Below are positions 1 to 8,501 of a stretch of DNA of 64,000 nt, piece by piece. The position numbers and the translations under genes are program-made. Under the pieces are notes generated by a model. That model did not search any database. It was not told the origin of the DNA and saw only the letters and a program-made list of their open reading frames with translations. How positions within the stretch are numbered: position 1 is the stretch's first letter; each line of letters begins with the position of its first letter. This stretch comes from Anabaena sphaerica FACHB-251 (GTDB lineage: Bacteria > Cyanobacteriota > Cyanobacteriia > Cyanobacteriales > Nostocaceae), in NCBI RefSeq assembly GCF_014696825.1, contig NZ_JACJQU010000001.1, positions 434,001 to 498,000 on the forward strand. The letters run 5' to 3'.

Positions 1-418
1 TTTGATTTTTACAGATACTGCTCCTGTAAGATTTTCATATCTGAATAAAGGGTTAATTTTTTACTTTGTTTGTGCTTGTTCAGAAAGATATTACCCTGAC
101 GGGAGAATTTTTCTATTTCTGATATCTTTTTATGATTATTCTGAAAACTGGGGCAACATCGGGAAAAATTTTCCTGTAATGTTAAATACATATCTTTGGT
201 CGCTTTACTACAAGTGGCTACGGAAGTGCTTGAGTCGTAAACCTGAGTTGAAACTGTATCTAGACAGCGGGTGAATTGACTACAATAGTACATTGGCAGT
301 GAAAATATTATTCAACTGGTTGCAGTGATAAATTCCTGGACTCAACATAGCATTCCAGGTAGAGATGCTTTGGCATACCTTCTGCCACCTGTAACCAAAT
401 CCTCAATTCCTGGACTGG
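1..418. other. Left edge, no gene recognised
   Basis: I see no convincing coding region here. Short open frames run on both strands but show no family motif and no ribosome binding site. Just before nadD a frame on the + strand (about 325-446) runs open into nadD, but it resembles nothing I know. The nadD promoter probably lies here. Confidence 0.4.
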
Positions 419-1045
419 ATGCAGCAACTAGCAATTTTTGGAGGCACCTTTGACCCAATTCACTGGGGACACCTGCTCTTAGCCGAAACGGCTTTGGCTC
501 AATTACATCTAGAACAGGTAATTTGGATACCCTCAAAAAATCCTCCTCATAAACAAGCCACACTGTTTGAGCATCGGGTAACAATGCTGCAATTAGCAAC
601 TAAAAATAACCCAGCCTTTACTGTCTCACTCATTGAGAGAGAACGCTCTGGGACTTCTTATGCTATCAACACCCTGATTGATTTATCTGTTTATTACCCA
701 AATACTCATTGGTACTGGATTATAGGTTTGGATGCCTTCCAAACCTTGCCTCGTTGGTATCGTGGATCTGAACTAGCGCAAATGTGTGATTGGTTAATCG
801 CACCCCGACTAGTAGGTGGTGAGACTATAGCTCAAAGTGAGATAATCTGCAAGCAAGTGGAGCAAAAATTTAGAGAAAAATCGTATACCATTCACTGGCA
901 ATTACTGCATACACCTTTAGTAAGAGTTTCGTCAAGTATCATGCGTGAACTTTGTCGCCAAGGCCATTCAATTCATGATTTAGTACCGGAACCGGTCAGA
1001 TTGTACATCGCTACTAACAACTTGTACTCAAATAATTCTGAATAA
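419..1045 (+). CDS. nadD: Nicotinate-nucleotide adenylyltransferase
   Basis: Cytosolic enzyme that adenylates nicotinate mononucleotide to deamido-NAD, the penultimate step of NAD synthesis. The 208-residue protein opens with the nucleotidyltransferase signature GGTFDPIHWGH (residues 8-18), where the HxGH part binds ATP phosphates. Near the C-terminus is a VSSSIMR segment (about residue 170), matching the family's second ATP-binding motif, (I)SSTxIR. Length is normal for NadD. The start is the first ATG ahead of the Rossmann strand; no strong Shine-Dalgarno is visible. gap2 follows on the same strand after a spacer of about 115 bp, so co-transcription is possible but not shown. Confidence 0.93.
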   Translation: MQQLAIFGGTFDPIHWGHLLLAETALAQLHLEQVIWIPSKNPPHKQATLFEHRVTMLQLATKNNPAFTVSLIERERSGTSYAINTLIDLSVYYPNTHWYWIIGLDAFQTLPRWYRGSELAQMCDWLIAPRLVGGETIAQSEIICKQVEQKFREKSYTIHWQLLHTPLVRVSSSIMRELCRQGHSIHDLVPEPVRLYIATNNLYSNNSE

Positions 1046-1161
1046 ATTCTGTGTTTTTTTTTGGATCTAACACTTTATAGTTATAAACACTCTCCCCCTT
1101 TGCGATATGATTGGGGTCAACGATATCAACTTATAGGCATAAATACAGAGGGCAAGACACT

Positions 1162-2175
1162 GTGATTAGAGTTGCAATCAATGGTTTCGGGCGCATTGGA
1201 CGGAACTTCGCACGCTGCTGGGTGGGTAGAGAGAATAGCCAAATTGAGCTTGTGGCTATCAATGACACCTCTGACCCTAGAACCAATGCTCACCTCCTCA
1301 GATATGACTCCATGCTAGGGAGGTTACAAAATGCCGATATTAGTGCAGATGATAATTCCATCACCGTCAATGGTAAGACGATTAAATGCGTATCTGATCG
1401 CAACCCAGATAACTTGCCCTGGAAAGAGTGGAACATTGACCTGATTATTGAATCAACTGGTGTTTTTACCAGCAAAGAAGGGGCAATGAGGCACGTAAAT
1501 GCTGGTGCTAAGAAGGTTCTGATTACCGCCCCTGGTAAAAATGAAGATGGTACTTTTGTGATGGGTGTGAATCATCATGATTATGATCACAACCTACATA
1601 ACATCATTAGTAATGCCAGCTGTACTACTAACTGTTTGGCTCCTATTGCGAAGGTGTTAAATGAGAAATTTGGCATCATCAAAGGCACAATGACCACCAC
1701 CCACAGCTACACTGGAGACCAGCGTTTATTAGACGCTTCTCACCGTGATTTGCGTCGGGCCAGAGCAGCAGCTATTAACATTGTTCCCACCTCCACTGGA
1801 GCAGCAAAAGCAGTAGCTCTGGTACTCCCAGACCTGAAGGGTAAGCTGAATGGTGTAGCTTTACGTGTACCCACCCCCAATGTTTCCATGGTGGATTTTG
1901 TGGTTCAGGTTGAGAAGCGCACTATTACTGAAGAAGTTAACCAAGCCCTTAAAGATGCTTCTGAAGGACCACTCAAAGGCATTTTAGGTTACAGCGAACT
2001 TCAACTTGTATCTTCTGATTATCAAGGTACAAATGAGTCTTCCATTGTTGATGCCAACTTAACTATGGTCATGGGTAATGACATGGTGAAAGTCATGGCA
2101 TGGTATGACAATGAATGGGGTTACAGCCAACGAGTTCTAGATTTGGCTGAATTAGTAGCTTCTAAGTGGGCGTAG
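1162..2175 (+). CDS. gap2: Glyceraldehyde-3-phosphate dehydrogenase, Gap2 type
   Basis: Interconverts 1,3-bisphosphoglycerate and glyceraldehyde 3-phosphate; the Gap2 type uses NADPH in the Calvin cycle and in gluconeogenesis. I start it at GTG 1162 (337 residues, beginning [16 protein letters not shown]). This is the family's usual N-terminus and is preceded by an AGAGGG-type ribosome site. An in-frame ATG at 1111 would add 17 residues foreign to the family. The N-terminal Rossmann motif GFGRIGR, the plastid-type stretch [13 protein letters not shown], the catalytic-cysteine motif [11 protein letters not shown] and the C-terminal WYDNEWGYS are all present. Upstream is nadD; thiL is convergent downstream across a repeat-filled spacer. 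Confidence 0.95.
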   Translation: MIRVAINGFGRIGRNFARCWVGRENSQIELVAINDTSDPRTNAHLLRYDSMLGRLQNADISADDNSITVNGKTIKCVSDRNPDNLPWKEWNIDLIIESTGVFTSKEGAMRHVNAGAKKVLITAPGKNEDGTFVMGVNHHDYDHNLHNIISNASCTTNCLAPIAKVLNEKFGIIKGTMTTTHSYTGDQRLLDASHRDLRRARAAAINIVPTSTGAAKAVALVLPDLKGKLNGVALRVPTPNVSMVDFVVQVEKRTITEEVNQALKDASEGPLKGILGYSELQLVSSDYQGTNESSIVDANLTMVMGNDMVKVMAWYDNEWGYSQRVLDLAELVASKWA

Positions 2176-2202
2176 TTAGGTGACAGTTGACACTAAAAGG
2201 CA

Positions 2203-2300
2203 GAGGAGCAGAGGAGCAGAGGAGAATTATTTTCTATCTATTCCCTGTTCTCTGTTCCTCCGCAGTTGCTCCACTTGGGGAAACCCCAAGATCGCACTGC
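2203..2300. repeat. STRR plus hairpin repeat between gap2 and thiL
   Basis: Tandem GGAGCAGA units (about 2203-2224) are followed by an inverted repeat (2262-2300) in which CCACTTGGGG pairs with CCCCAAG inside GCAGT...ACTGC flanks. The same hairpin family recurs, expanded, near 18110-18222. The hairpin could end transcription between the two convergent genes, but it has no T-run. Confidence 0.7.
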
Positions 2301-2310
2301 TCTCTGCTCC

Positions 2311-3351
2311 CTAATTAAAATGTTGAAATCCCTGACTAAGATTTAAAACTTGGTCGGGGATTTTTTTGTTTTCATGCTGTAAGATGACTGTTGAGCCTGG
2401 TGTAATTGTGCCTACGATAGCTGCACTTGCACCTAATTTTTGGACTAATGTTAATGCGGCTTGTAGTGGTAAGCACAGGACTAATTCAAAATCTTCACCA
2501 CCGTATAGGGCATAATGTAGCGATCGCTCTGGTGATAGCCAGTTATTAAAAGCTGATGGTAGCGGAATTTTACTCTGTTCTAAGATAGCGCCTACTTTAC
2601 TAGCACGACAGATTTGTAATACAGCATCTGCCAAACCATCACTGCTGTCCATCCCAGATATGAGGCAGGGGGCGGGGAGCAGGGAGCAGGGGGATGGGAA
2701 GATTTCTTTGAGGATGGGTATAACATCTAAACGTGGTTTGGGGCGCTGGTGTGCTGTGATTAAAGCTGCCTTTTCGTCAGTTTTGAGGTTTTGACCTATT
2801 TCCGGGTGTAAGAGTAATTCTAAGCCCGCACGGGAGGCTCCATGAATGCCTGTGACGACAATGGCATCTCCTACTTGGGCAGTGGAACGACGGATAATAA
2901 AATTGGCAGTAGCCTGACCAAAGGCGGTAATTGCTAAAGTGGTGATAGGCGATCGCACAATATCACCACCAACTATAGGCACGTTGTACTTTTGCAAACA
3001 TTCCGTCATTCCCTGATACAGTCTTTCCACCCATTGAACGCTCACATCTCCAGGTAAACCTAGTCCGATGGTGATACCTAAAGGAAAAGCACCCATAGCC
3101 GCTAAATCTGATAGATTTGCTGCTGCTGCACGCCAACCAGCATCCTCTGGGGAAGTGGTGACATCACTAAAATGCACACCATCAACTAGCATATCTGTGG
3201 TAACAACCAAAGATTGCTCTGATTCTGTCACCAAAACTGCCGCATCATCACCAATTACGTCTGGAGGACAGAAGCGTTGTAATCTCTCTAAAAGACCTTG
3301 TTCGCCAATATCTTGGACTTGCAAATGTTCTGTTGGTAAGTTAGACATCAT
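2311..3351 (-). CDS. thiL: Thiamine-monophosphate kinase
   Basis: ATP-dependent phosphorylation of thiamine monophosphate to thiamine diphosphate, the last step of cofactor synthesis. The 346-residue protein has the ThiL/PurM-like order of motifs: GDDAAVL near residue 35, DMLVDGVHF, AANLSDLAAMGAFPLG, GGDIVRSP and the C-terminal MDSSDGLADA substrate loop. Directly before MDSSDG lies an unusual stretch, PSPCSLLPAPC, encoded by tandem CCCTGCTCCCTGCTCCCC-like units. This is the same STRR sequence found in spacers, so it appears to be an in-frame repeat insertion. The gene is monocistronic and convergent with gap2; a DUF39 gene is divergent from it across a repeat spacer. Confidence 0.93.
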   Translation of the reverse strand: MMSNLPTEHLQVQDIGEQGLLERLQRFCPPDVIGDDAAVLVTESEQSLVVTTDMLVDGVHFSDVTTSPEDAGWRAAAANLSDLAAMGAFPLGITIGLGLPGDVSVQWVERLYQGMTECLQKYNVPIVGGDIVRSPITTLAITAFGQATANFIIRRSTAQVGDAIVVTGIHGASRAGLELLLHPEIGQNLKTDEKAALITAHQRPKPRLDVIPILKEIFPSPCSLLPAPCLISGMDSSDGLADAVLQICRASKVGAILEQSKIPLPSAFNNWLSPERSLHYALYGGEDFELVLCLPLQAALTLVQKLGASAAIVGTITPGSTVILQHENKKIPDQVLNLSQGFQHFN

Positions 3352-3417
3352 TTTGTATTAATTAAAGAGGCAGTAGGCAGGATTTCTGAATTTTGGATTT
3401 TCTTTAATTAGTTCCAA

Positions 3418-3491
3418 TCTAAAATCTAAAATCTAAAATCTAAAATTTTCTTCCTCTGTTCCCTGTTCCCTGTTCCCTGTTCCCTGTTCCC
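3418..3491. repeat. Two STRR tracts upstream of the DUF39 gene
   Basis: About four AAAATCT units (3418-3446) are followed by about five TTCCCTG units (3457-3491), ending only about ten bases before the next start codon. The AAAATCT tract recurs near 41752-41825 together with its complement-like AAAATCC form. Confidence 0.85.
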
Positions 3492-3501
3492 ACTGATAAA
3501 A

Positions 3502-4671
3502 ATGCGAACTATTGCGGAAATTAATGAAAAAATCGACCAAAAACGCGCCGTAGTGTGGACGGTTGAAGAATTAAAAACACGAGTAGCAGAAATCGGGATC
3601 ACCAAAGCTGCCAAAGAAGTTGATGTCATTACCACCGGCACCTTTGAACCAATGGAATCAAGCGGTGCAATTATTAATTTAGGACATACTGACCCACCGA
3701 TCAAAATTCGCCGCTGCTGGTTAGATGGCGTGCCAGCATATTCTGGTTTTGGTGCAGTAGATTTATACGTGGGTGCTAGTTGTGCTGTAGAAGCTATGGA
3801 CGGGGAAGAACTCCGAGAACGTGGAGGTGGCCACGTCATTCAAGATTTAATTGCAGGTAAACCGATACAAGTACGAGCTTTAGGACAAGTTACCGACTGT
3901 TACCCAAGAGCAACTTTTGAAACGACTGTCACCAGTGACACTATCAATCAGTTCTATTTATTTAATCCGCGTAATCTGTATCAAAATTTTATTGTTGGGG
4001 TAAATGGAGGCGATCGCCCACTTCACACTTATCTTGGACCCCTCCAACCCCGTTTAGGTAATGCAGTTTATTCAAATCCCGGTGCTATTTCTCCGCTCCT
4101 CAATGATCCCGATTTACAACTTGTAGGGATTGGGACAAGAATATTCTTAGGTGGTGGAATCGGTTATGTAGCTTGGGAAGGTACACAGCACTTCCCCTTA
4201 CAAAAACGTTTAGCTAATCGGACACCTATTGGACCATCAGCCACTTTAGCCTTAATTGGTGATGCCAAACAAATGGATGCTCGTTGGGTGCGGGGTTGTT
4301 ACTTCAAAAGTTACGGACCGTCTTTAATGTTGGGTGTTGGTGTCCCACTTCCGGTTTTAAACGAAACAGTAATTGAACATTGTGCTGTACTAGATAAAGA
4401 CTTAGTAGCACCAATAGTAGACTTTTCCATTCCTCGTCGCGTCCGTCCCACCTTTGGTTTAGTCAGTTACGCTCAACTCAAATCGGGGAAGATCACCATA
4501 GAGGGTAAAGCGGTGCGTGTTGCTCCTTTAGCCAGTATGTTTCTCTCACGGCAAGTTGCTCTAGAGTTGAAACAGTGGATAGAAGCAGGCACATTTACCC
4601 TCACAGAGCCAGTTTCAACGATGCCAATGGATCGTGCTTTTTTGCCCCAAGACCGTTGGACAGACTTTTAA
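3502..4671 (+). CDS. DUF39 homocysteine-biosynthesis-type protein (HcyBio, COG1900)
   Basis: 389-residue member of the DUF39/COG1900 family. In methanogens the family supplies sulfur for homocysteine synthesis from aspartate semialdehyde; the cyanobacterial role is inferred by family only. The N-terminus (AEINEKIDQKRAVVWTVEEL) and the glycine-rich core (GAIINLGHTDPPIKIR, GASCAVEAM, GGGHVIQDLI) fit the family. Several cysteines are visible (RRCW, GASC, VTDCYP, RGCY, EHC), consistent with persulfide chemistry. There is no C-terminal ferredoxin or CBS domain; the protein stops after DRWTDF. It starts at the ATG just after the TTCCCTG repeat tract, with no clear Shine-Dalgarno. Divergent from thiL. 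Confidence 0.82.
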   Translation: MRTIAEINEKIDQKRAVVWTVEELKTRVAEIGITKAAKEVDVITTGTFEPMESSGAIINLGHTDPPIKIRRCWLDGVPAYSGFGAVDLYVGASCAVEAMDGEELRERGGGHVIQDLIAGKPIQVRALGQVTDCYPRATFETTVTSDTINQFYLFNPRNLYQNFIVGVNGGDRPLHTYLGPLQPRLGNAVYSNPGAISPLLNDPDLQLVGIGTRIFLGGGIGYVAWEGTQHFPLQKRLANRTPIGPSATLALIGDAKQMDARWVRGCYFKSYGPSLMLGVGVPLPVLNETVIEHCAVLDKDLVAPIVDFSIPRRVRPTFGLVSYAQLKSGKITIEGKAVRVAPLASMFLSRQVALELKQWIEAGTFTLTEPVSTMPMDRAFLPQDRWTDF

Positions 4672-4672
4672 T

Positions 4673-4741
4673 TTTGGTGATTGGTGATTGGTGATTGGTA
4701 AGAATTTATTACCCATTCCCCAGTCCCCATTCCCCAGTCCC
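4673..4741. repeat. STRR tracts (GGTGATT and CCCCAGT/CCCCATT)
   Basis: GGTGATT repeats three to four times (about 4675-4700), then alternating CCCCATT and CCCCAGT units fill the space to the convergent gene's stop codon. No gene or clear terminator is seen. Confidence 0.8.
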
Positions 4742-5754
4742 TACTCTTGGGGTTTCGGTTTCTTCACTGGCTTAGGTGCTGGTGGTTTGGGTACAGGTTT
4801 AGAGACCGCAGAGGGTTCGCCACCTATTTTCTTGACAGGACGTGGAGTTTCTCCATTGCGTCTGGGAGGGAATGGTTTTCTCGCCAGACCACCACCACCT
4901 GCACGGGGTCCGCTTCTGAATGGTGGCCTGCGTTTTTTGGGCAAATCAGCGATCGCTTCCGCATTTTCTACGACCAATATATCAGCTTCGCGTTTGACTT
5001 TAAAATCCCAAAATTTGCCCACCGCTTTGGTAGCCAACACACCCTGTAATTTCAACTTAAAATACTTAGGTTTGTCAGTTGGTTTGCGTGGAGCCTGCTT
5101 GATTTTGACTACCAAACTCTTAGCGTCAAAAGATTGGTAAACTACCTCACCACGCACAGAAAATTCTCCATCAGGAATTTCTGATGAAGTTTTTGGGGGT
5201 TCGGAAATTTCCTCTTTAGTAGACTTTTGGCGAGAGGATTTCTTCGCAGAACCATTTTCGGGTCTCTCTAACGCTTGTGAACCCGAAGTTTGTCCATCCT
5301 CGTCTGGGGAATTTTTAGCCAGATTTTCTGGCTCCCAAACTCCGACAATTTGGATGTGCAGTGAGTCATTTTCTTGTCTGGTGCGGGGATAAACTACCCA
5401 TAGATGTTGTTTTTCTAAGTCCAGGTGATTTTTGACTAAACTCATAATCCGACCTAAAAGGACGGCATTGAGTTCTACACCATCAGCGGTTACCAATGTG
5501 CCTTGGGTAAATTGTTCACTGCTGGCACAGTAGCGCCCCCGAACTAACCCAATTGCTCGGTACTGCATTGGTTCGCTGGGAGGTGGAATCGGTTGTTGTC
5601 GATTGGCTAAATTCCCATTGGTATCAGTCTCGTTAGGGTTAACGGGTGAATGATCCGGTTTGGAAGACCTAGCTGTTAAGTCAATTTTAGCTGGAGCCTG
5701 GTTAGAGGCTGTGGAATTGGAAGATTCAGGAGACGGCATCAGGTCGGAATTCAT
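4741..5754 (-). CDS. Conserved cyanobacterial protein, low-complexity and basic tail
   Basis: 337 residues, function unknown. It opens with a Ser/Asn/Pro-rich disordered stretch (about 1-60). A compact segment follows (about 63-145, starting MQYRAIGLVRGRY), then an acidic/Ser-rich linker. A second compact segment (about 195-275, SVRGEVVYQSFDAKSLVVKI) is followed by a very basic, Gly/Pro-rich tail (KKRRPPFRSGPRAGGGG, then repeated KPVPKPPAPKP-type units). The basic Arg/Gly tail would suit nucleic-acid or acidic-partner binding, but that is inference. There is no signal peptide or membrane segment. It is divergent from the TPR gene at 6144. Confidence 0.7.
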   Translation of the reverse strand: MNSDLMPSPESSNSTASNQAPAKIDLTARSSKPDHSPVNPNETDTNGNLANRQQPIPPPSEPMQYRAIGLVRGRYCASSEQFTQGTLVTADGVELNAVLLGRIMSLVKNHLDLEKQHLWVVYPRTRQENDSLHIQIVGVWEPENLAKNSPDEDGQTSGSQALERPENGSAKKSSRQKSTKEEISEPPKTSSEIPDGEFSVRGEVVYQSFDAKSLVVKIKQAPRKPTDKPKYFKLKLQGVLATKAVGKFWDFKVKREADILVVENAEAIADLPKKRRPPFRSGPRAGGGGLARKPFPPRRNGETPRPVKKIGGEPSAVSKPVPKPPAPKPVKKPKPQE

Positions 5755-5884
5755 AAAAACTCCTTGAGGCGGAGACAGATCCCATTGTGGGATTTTACAA
5801 AAGTAGATGGAAGGAGCGTTTGTATGGCTGATAAAAGTATATTTCCTTTCAATCTAGCCATTCTAGAGTGCGTTGTGCGAACAC

Positions 5885-5935
5885 AAAGGCGCGAAATTTC
5901 GCATTTAGAGACTAAATGTGTTATTTAGCGCCTTT
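5885..5935. repeat. Nested perfect inverted repeats between divergent genes
   Basis: An outer 8-bp perfect inverted repeat (AAAGGCGC at 5885-5892, GCGCCTTT at 5928-5935) encloses a CGAAATTTCG palindrome and an inner hairpin CATTTAG-AGA-CTAAATG. It lies in the 389-bp divergent spacer (5755-6143), which otherwise shows only AT-rich promoter-like sequence. Confidence 0.55.
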
Positions 5936-6143
5936 ACACTAGTTTCGGAAGCATAGCATAGCTACAATTCTGAATGCTCCTCCTAAAGTCATCACTTACT
6001 TTAGCAGTGTAGATAGTTATTTGTTATAAAATTCACAGTGAAATAACCGTATTCCGCAAAGTTTTGGAAAATCTTAACTTTACAATTTGTGTAAATATTA
6101 ATTTCGATTCATCTCGTGCAAATTCACCATAAGGAAAAAAATT

Positions 6144-7043
6144 GTGTCTCAACCACGTAATCGGTGGATAATTCAGGTTGTCTTATTTATAGCAGTTGCC
6201 GCTTTTATTGGGGTTTCCCTCATACCCATAATTGGGGCTTTCAATAATTCCCAACCAGTAGGGCAAAATACTAGCAGCAGCCCTATCAATTCTAGTTCAT
6301 CTGAGCAAAAGTCAAAATTGGCAGATGAAATTCGGGGTTATGAACTGGTTTTACAACGAGAACCAGAAAATCAAGCCGCACTCAAGGGGCTTTTGCAAGC
6401 GCGGTTACAATTACTCAGTCAAAAAGGCAGTGGTGAAGTTAAACCGACTGATATTCAAGCGGTAATTGAACCTTTGGAGAAGTTGGCTAAATTAAATCCA
6501 CAACAGTCTGAGTATGCTGTGCTACTAGCACAAGCAAAGCAGCAAATTGGCGATAAGGAAGGTGCAGCCCAAACTTATCGCTCTATTTTAGTAACAAAAC
6601 CTGGTGATCTCAAAGCTTTACAGGGGATGGTGAATTTACAACTCAGTCAGCAACGTCCAGAAGCTGCTATTGGCTTGTTGCAAGAAACTTTATCTACGGC
6701 TTCTCAAGCAAATACAATTCAGCCTGGAAGTGTTGATGTAGTCGCTGTACAGGTGCTTTTAGGTAGCGTCTACGCTTTACAGAAAAACAATACTCAAGCT
6801 ATCTCTTTATACGAGCAAGCAATTAAAAAAGATCCTCAAGATTTTCGTCCCGTTTTAGCAAAGGCTATGCTTTTAAAAGAACAAGGTAAGGTTGATGAAG
6901 CAAAATCTTTGTTTGATAGTGCTACAGCTTTAGCACCTGCTCAGTATAAAGACGAGATTAACAAGGCAGCAGCAATACCTACTCCTACCCCTTCAGCATC
7001 ACCGGAAAGTACGCCATCACCAGAAACTACATCTAGTCCATAA
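6144..7043 (+). CDS. Membrane-anchored TPR protein
   Basis: 299 residues from a GTG start preceded by AAGGAAA. Residues about 7-31 form one hydrophobic segment (WIIQVVLFIAVAAFIGVSLI), most likely an N-terminal membrane anchor or uncleaved signal. A Ser/Asn-rich linker follows, then tetratricopeptide-type helices from about 60 to 265 (for example AALKGLLQARLQLL, AAQTYRSILVTKPGDLKAL, AISLYEQAIKKDPQDFRPVLAKAMLL). The tail is Thr/Pro/Ser-rich (PTPTPSASPESTPSPETTSSP). TPR proteins scaffold protein complexes; no specific partner can be named. The helical part would lie in the periplasm or thylakoid lumen if the anchor is N-in. Divergent from the gene at 5754. Confidence 0.85.
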   Translation: MSQPRNRWIIQVVLFIAVAAFIGVSLIPIIGAFNNSQPVGQNTSSSPINSSSSEQKSKLADEIRGYELVLQREPENQAALKGLLQARLQLLSQKGSGEVKPTDIQAVIEPLEKLAKLNPQQSEYAVLLAQAKQQIGDKEGAAQTYRSILVTKPGDLKALQGMVNLQLSQQRPEAAIGLLQETLSTASQANTIQPGSVDVVAVQVLLGSVYALQKNNTQAISLYEQAIKKDPQDFRPVLAKAMLLKEQGKVDEAKSLFDSATALAPAQYKDEINKAAAIPTPTPSASPESTPSPETTSSP

Positions 7044-7123
7044 GGGAGCAGGGGAGCAGGGGAGCAGAGGGGAAATTTCTTCAGACTCCTGCCTTTTGCC
7101 TTTTGCCTCTTGCCTATTCCCTG

Positions 7124-7747
7124 TCAACTTCCTTCTATGGCGGCGACTATACCGAAGATAATAAACAGAAAGCCGCCAAGGAAGGTAATTTGTCGTTCGG
7201 AAATTTTACCTGCAATTAATCTACCACCGATAACGGCGATCGCAGCGCAGATGGCGTGTCCTAAAATGGCTCCCAAAGTTACACCCATAGGGTTGTTACT
7301 CGCTGCTAGGGCAATGGTAGCTATTTGTGTGCGATCGCCCCACTCTGCTATAAATGTTAATACAAAGGATTTCAGTAACATTGACCATAAGCTTTTTTGC
7401 TGACTGTCTAAATCTGCCTTTTCTACTGCTTCTTTTGCTTCTTCTATTACTTCTGTATCACAAGCCACAGGCATTTTACTGGCATCGTAGAGCAGTTTTA
7501 AGCCAAAGGCAATAAACAAAACTATTTCCCCATAATGAACATAAAGTTTTGAGCCTTGTGTTAAAGTAGACAGTATTTGTCCAAATATCACTGATAAAAC
7601 TGTCATAGCTGCTAAAGCCGCTGTCACACCAGCAAACACTACCCGTCGTGAGTGCTGCATGGACAAAATTACAGCGATAAAAAAGGTTTTATCACCTAAT
7701 TCGGAAATGGTAATTAGTAGTAAACCTGCTGTAAATGCTGTTAACAC
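7124..7747 (-). CDS. mnx: GDT1/UPF0016 (TMEM165) family manganese exporter
   Basis: 207-residue polytopic membrane protein with the two family signatures E-x-G-D-K/R-T: ELGDKTF near residue 16 and EWGDRTQ near residue 136, each in the first helix of a three-helix half. A polar loop of about 40 residues joins the halves. Cyanobacterial members (Mnx in Synechocystis) export manganese from the cytosol into the thylakoid lumen. GTG start at 7747 with AGGAG nine bases upstream. The leader on the same strand carries a yybP-ykoY manganese riboswitch, terminator-like hairpin and promoter, which independently supports manganese handling. Confidence 0.9.
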   Translation of the reverse strand: MLTAFTAGLLLITISELGDKTFFIAVILSMQHSRRVVFAGVTAALAAMTVLSVIFGQILSTLTQGSKLYVHYGEIVLFIAFGLKLLYDASKMPVACDTEVIEEAKEAVEKADLDSQQKSLWSMLLKSFVLTFIAEWGDRTQIATIALAASNNPMGVTLGAILGHAICAAIAVIGGRLIAGKISERQITFLGGFLFIIFGIVAAIEGS

Positions 7748-7804
7748 TCTCTCAAGCTCCTAAAGGATTTTTTACCTGTGTGGAGCTTCTAATGAGATTT
7801 TAAA

Positions 7805-7853
7805 GACCTCACTGAAACTCACACACTCTTTTGGTGTGAATTCAGTGAAGGTC
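7805..7853 (-). terminator. Expression-platform hairpin of the manganese riboswitch
   Basis: Read on the minus strand, GACCTTCACTGAA (7853-7841) pairs with TTCAGTGAGGTC (7816-7805). The 5' arm includes the CCTTC that closes aptamer stem P1, so the two structures are mutually exclusive. Only a short U stretch (TTTAAAATCT) follows, so termination may be weak. Confidence 0.65.
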
Positions 7854-7958
7854 TCGCTTTCAAATATTTTGTTATTCGCCATCTGAACCAGGCTCATCGC
7901 CAGTATGTTGATTCAAATGTACTGGCTTTTTATGTCGCGCCAGCAGCTACTCCCCTTC
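7848..7958 (-). promoter_or_regulatory. yybP-ykoY manganese riboswitch aptamer
   Basis: Minus-strand RNA starting GAAGGGGAGTAGC, the hallmark 5' segment of the family. It contains a hairpin GCCAGTA...TACTGGC whose region carries the AACATACTG-type conserved loop, and ends with AGCGAGACCTTC, the conserved 3' segment. GAAGG (5') and CCTTC (3') close P1. It is about 100 bases upstream of a GDT1-family manganese exporter, one of the gene families known to be controlled by this riboswitch. Manganese binding should stabilise P1 and free the leader from the downstream hairpin, turning the exporter on. Confidence 0.88.
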
Positions 7959-7970
7959 TATTCGATGTGT

Positions 7971-7999
7971 ATTATACCTTGATGTCGGTTGGGAGTCAA
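7971..7999 (-). promoter_or_regulatory. Sigma70-type promoter of the mnx leader
   Basis: On the minus strand TTGACT (7999-7994), a 17-bp spacer, then TATAAT (7976-7971). The predicted start is about 7963-7965, only a few bases before the riboswitch, so spacing, motifs and context agree. Confidence 0.8.
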
Positions 8000-8201
8000 G
8001 GGTTTGGGAAGGAATGAACCACGAAGAAGCGAAGAGCGCGAAGGTAAGAAGTTTGAGAGAGATTTTTCGTGAGTCGTGATTGACTCTTGACAGTTCACTC
8101 TCATTTTGAGAGAATTGATTTGAACATTATAAAAAGACCTGCCAGTCAATTTATGAATAACAACGCATTTCAACCAAACATAAAATTAAAACCCAAAATC
8201 T

Positions 8202-8501
8202 ATGCACCTTATTTCCATTCGCACCCTCCGCGAAGATGCAGCTAAATATCCCGATATCAAAAAACAAATTGATAATTGGTATGAAACTGTTAAAAAGGTC
8301 GAATGGCAAAATTTAGAGGATGTGCGTAAAATTTACCAAGATGCTGAAGCAGTTGGCAATTTTACTATTTTTAATATCAAAGGTAATGATTACCGATTGA
8401 TTGTAGGAATTAATTATGAGACAAAAAAGGTTTATTACAAATACTTGCTAACTCACGCGGAATACAATAAAGAGAAATGGAAAAATGACGATTACTTTTG
8501 A
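8202..8501 (+). CDS. higB: HigB-type mRNA interferase toxin
   Basis: 99-residue RelE-fold toxin of the HigB_toxin family, which cleaves mRNA on ribosomes. Family features are the N-terminal MHLISIRTLREDAAKYPD, an aromatic middle (NFTIFNIKGNDYRLIVGINYETKKVYY) and the C-terminal Y/H-rich YLLTHAEYNKEKWKNDDYF. It overlaps the following antitoxin gene by 17 bp, the toxin-first order usual for higBA. Upstream is the divergent mnx promoter region. Confidence 0.9.
   Translation: MHLISIRTLREDAAKYPDIKKQIDNWYETVKKVEWQNLEDVRKIYQDAEAVGNFTIFNIKGNDYRLIVGINYETKKVYYKYLLTHAEYNKEKWKNDDYF

Noticed and set aside
4688-5140. 150-codon open frame on the + strand
   Set aside because: Antisense to the Pro/Arg-rich tail of the 4741-5754 gene. 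The Gly/Pro-rich translation is a mirror of that low-complexity tail.
7958-8173. 71-codon minus-strand frame upstream of mnx
   Set aside because: It contains the mnx promoter and repeat DNA; no motif and no conserved start.
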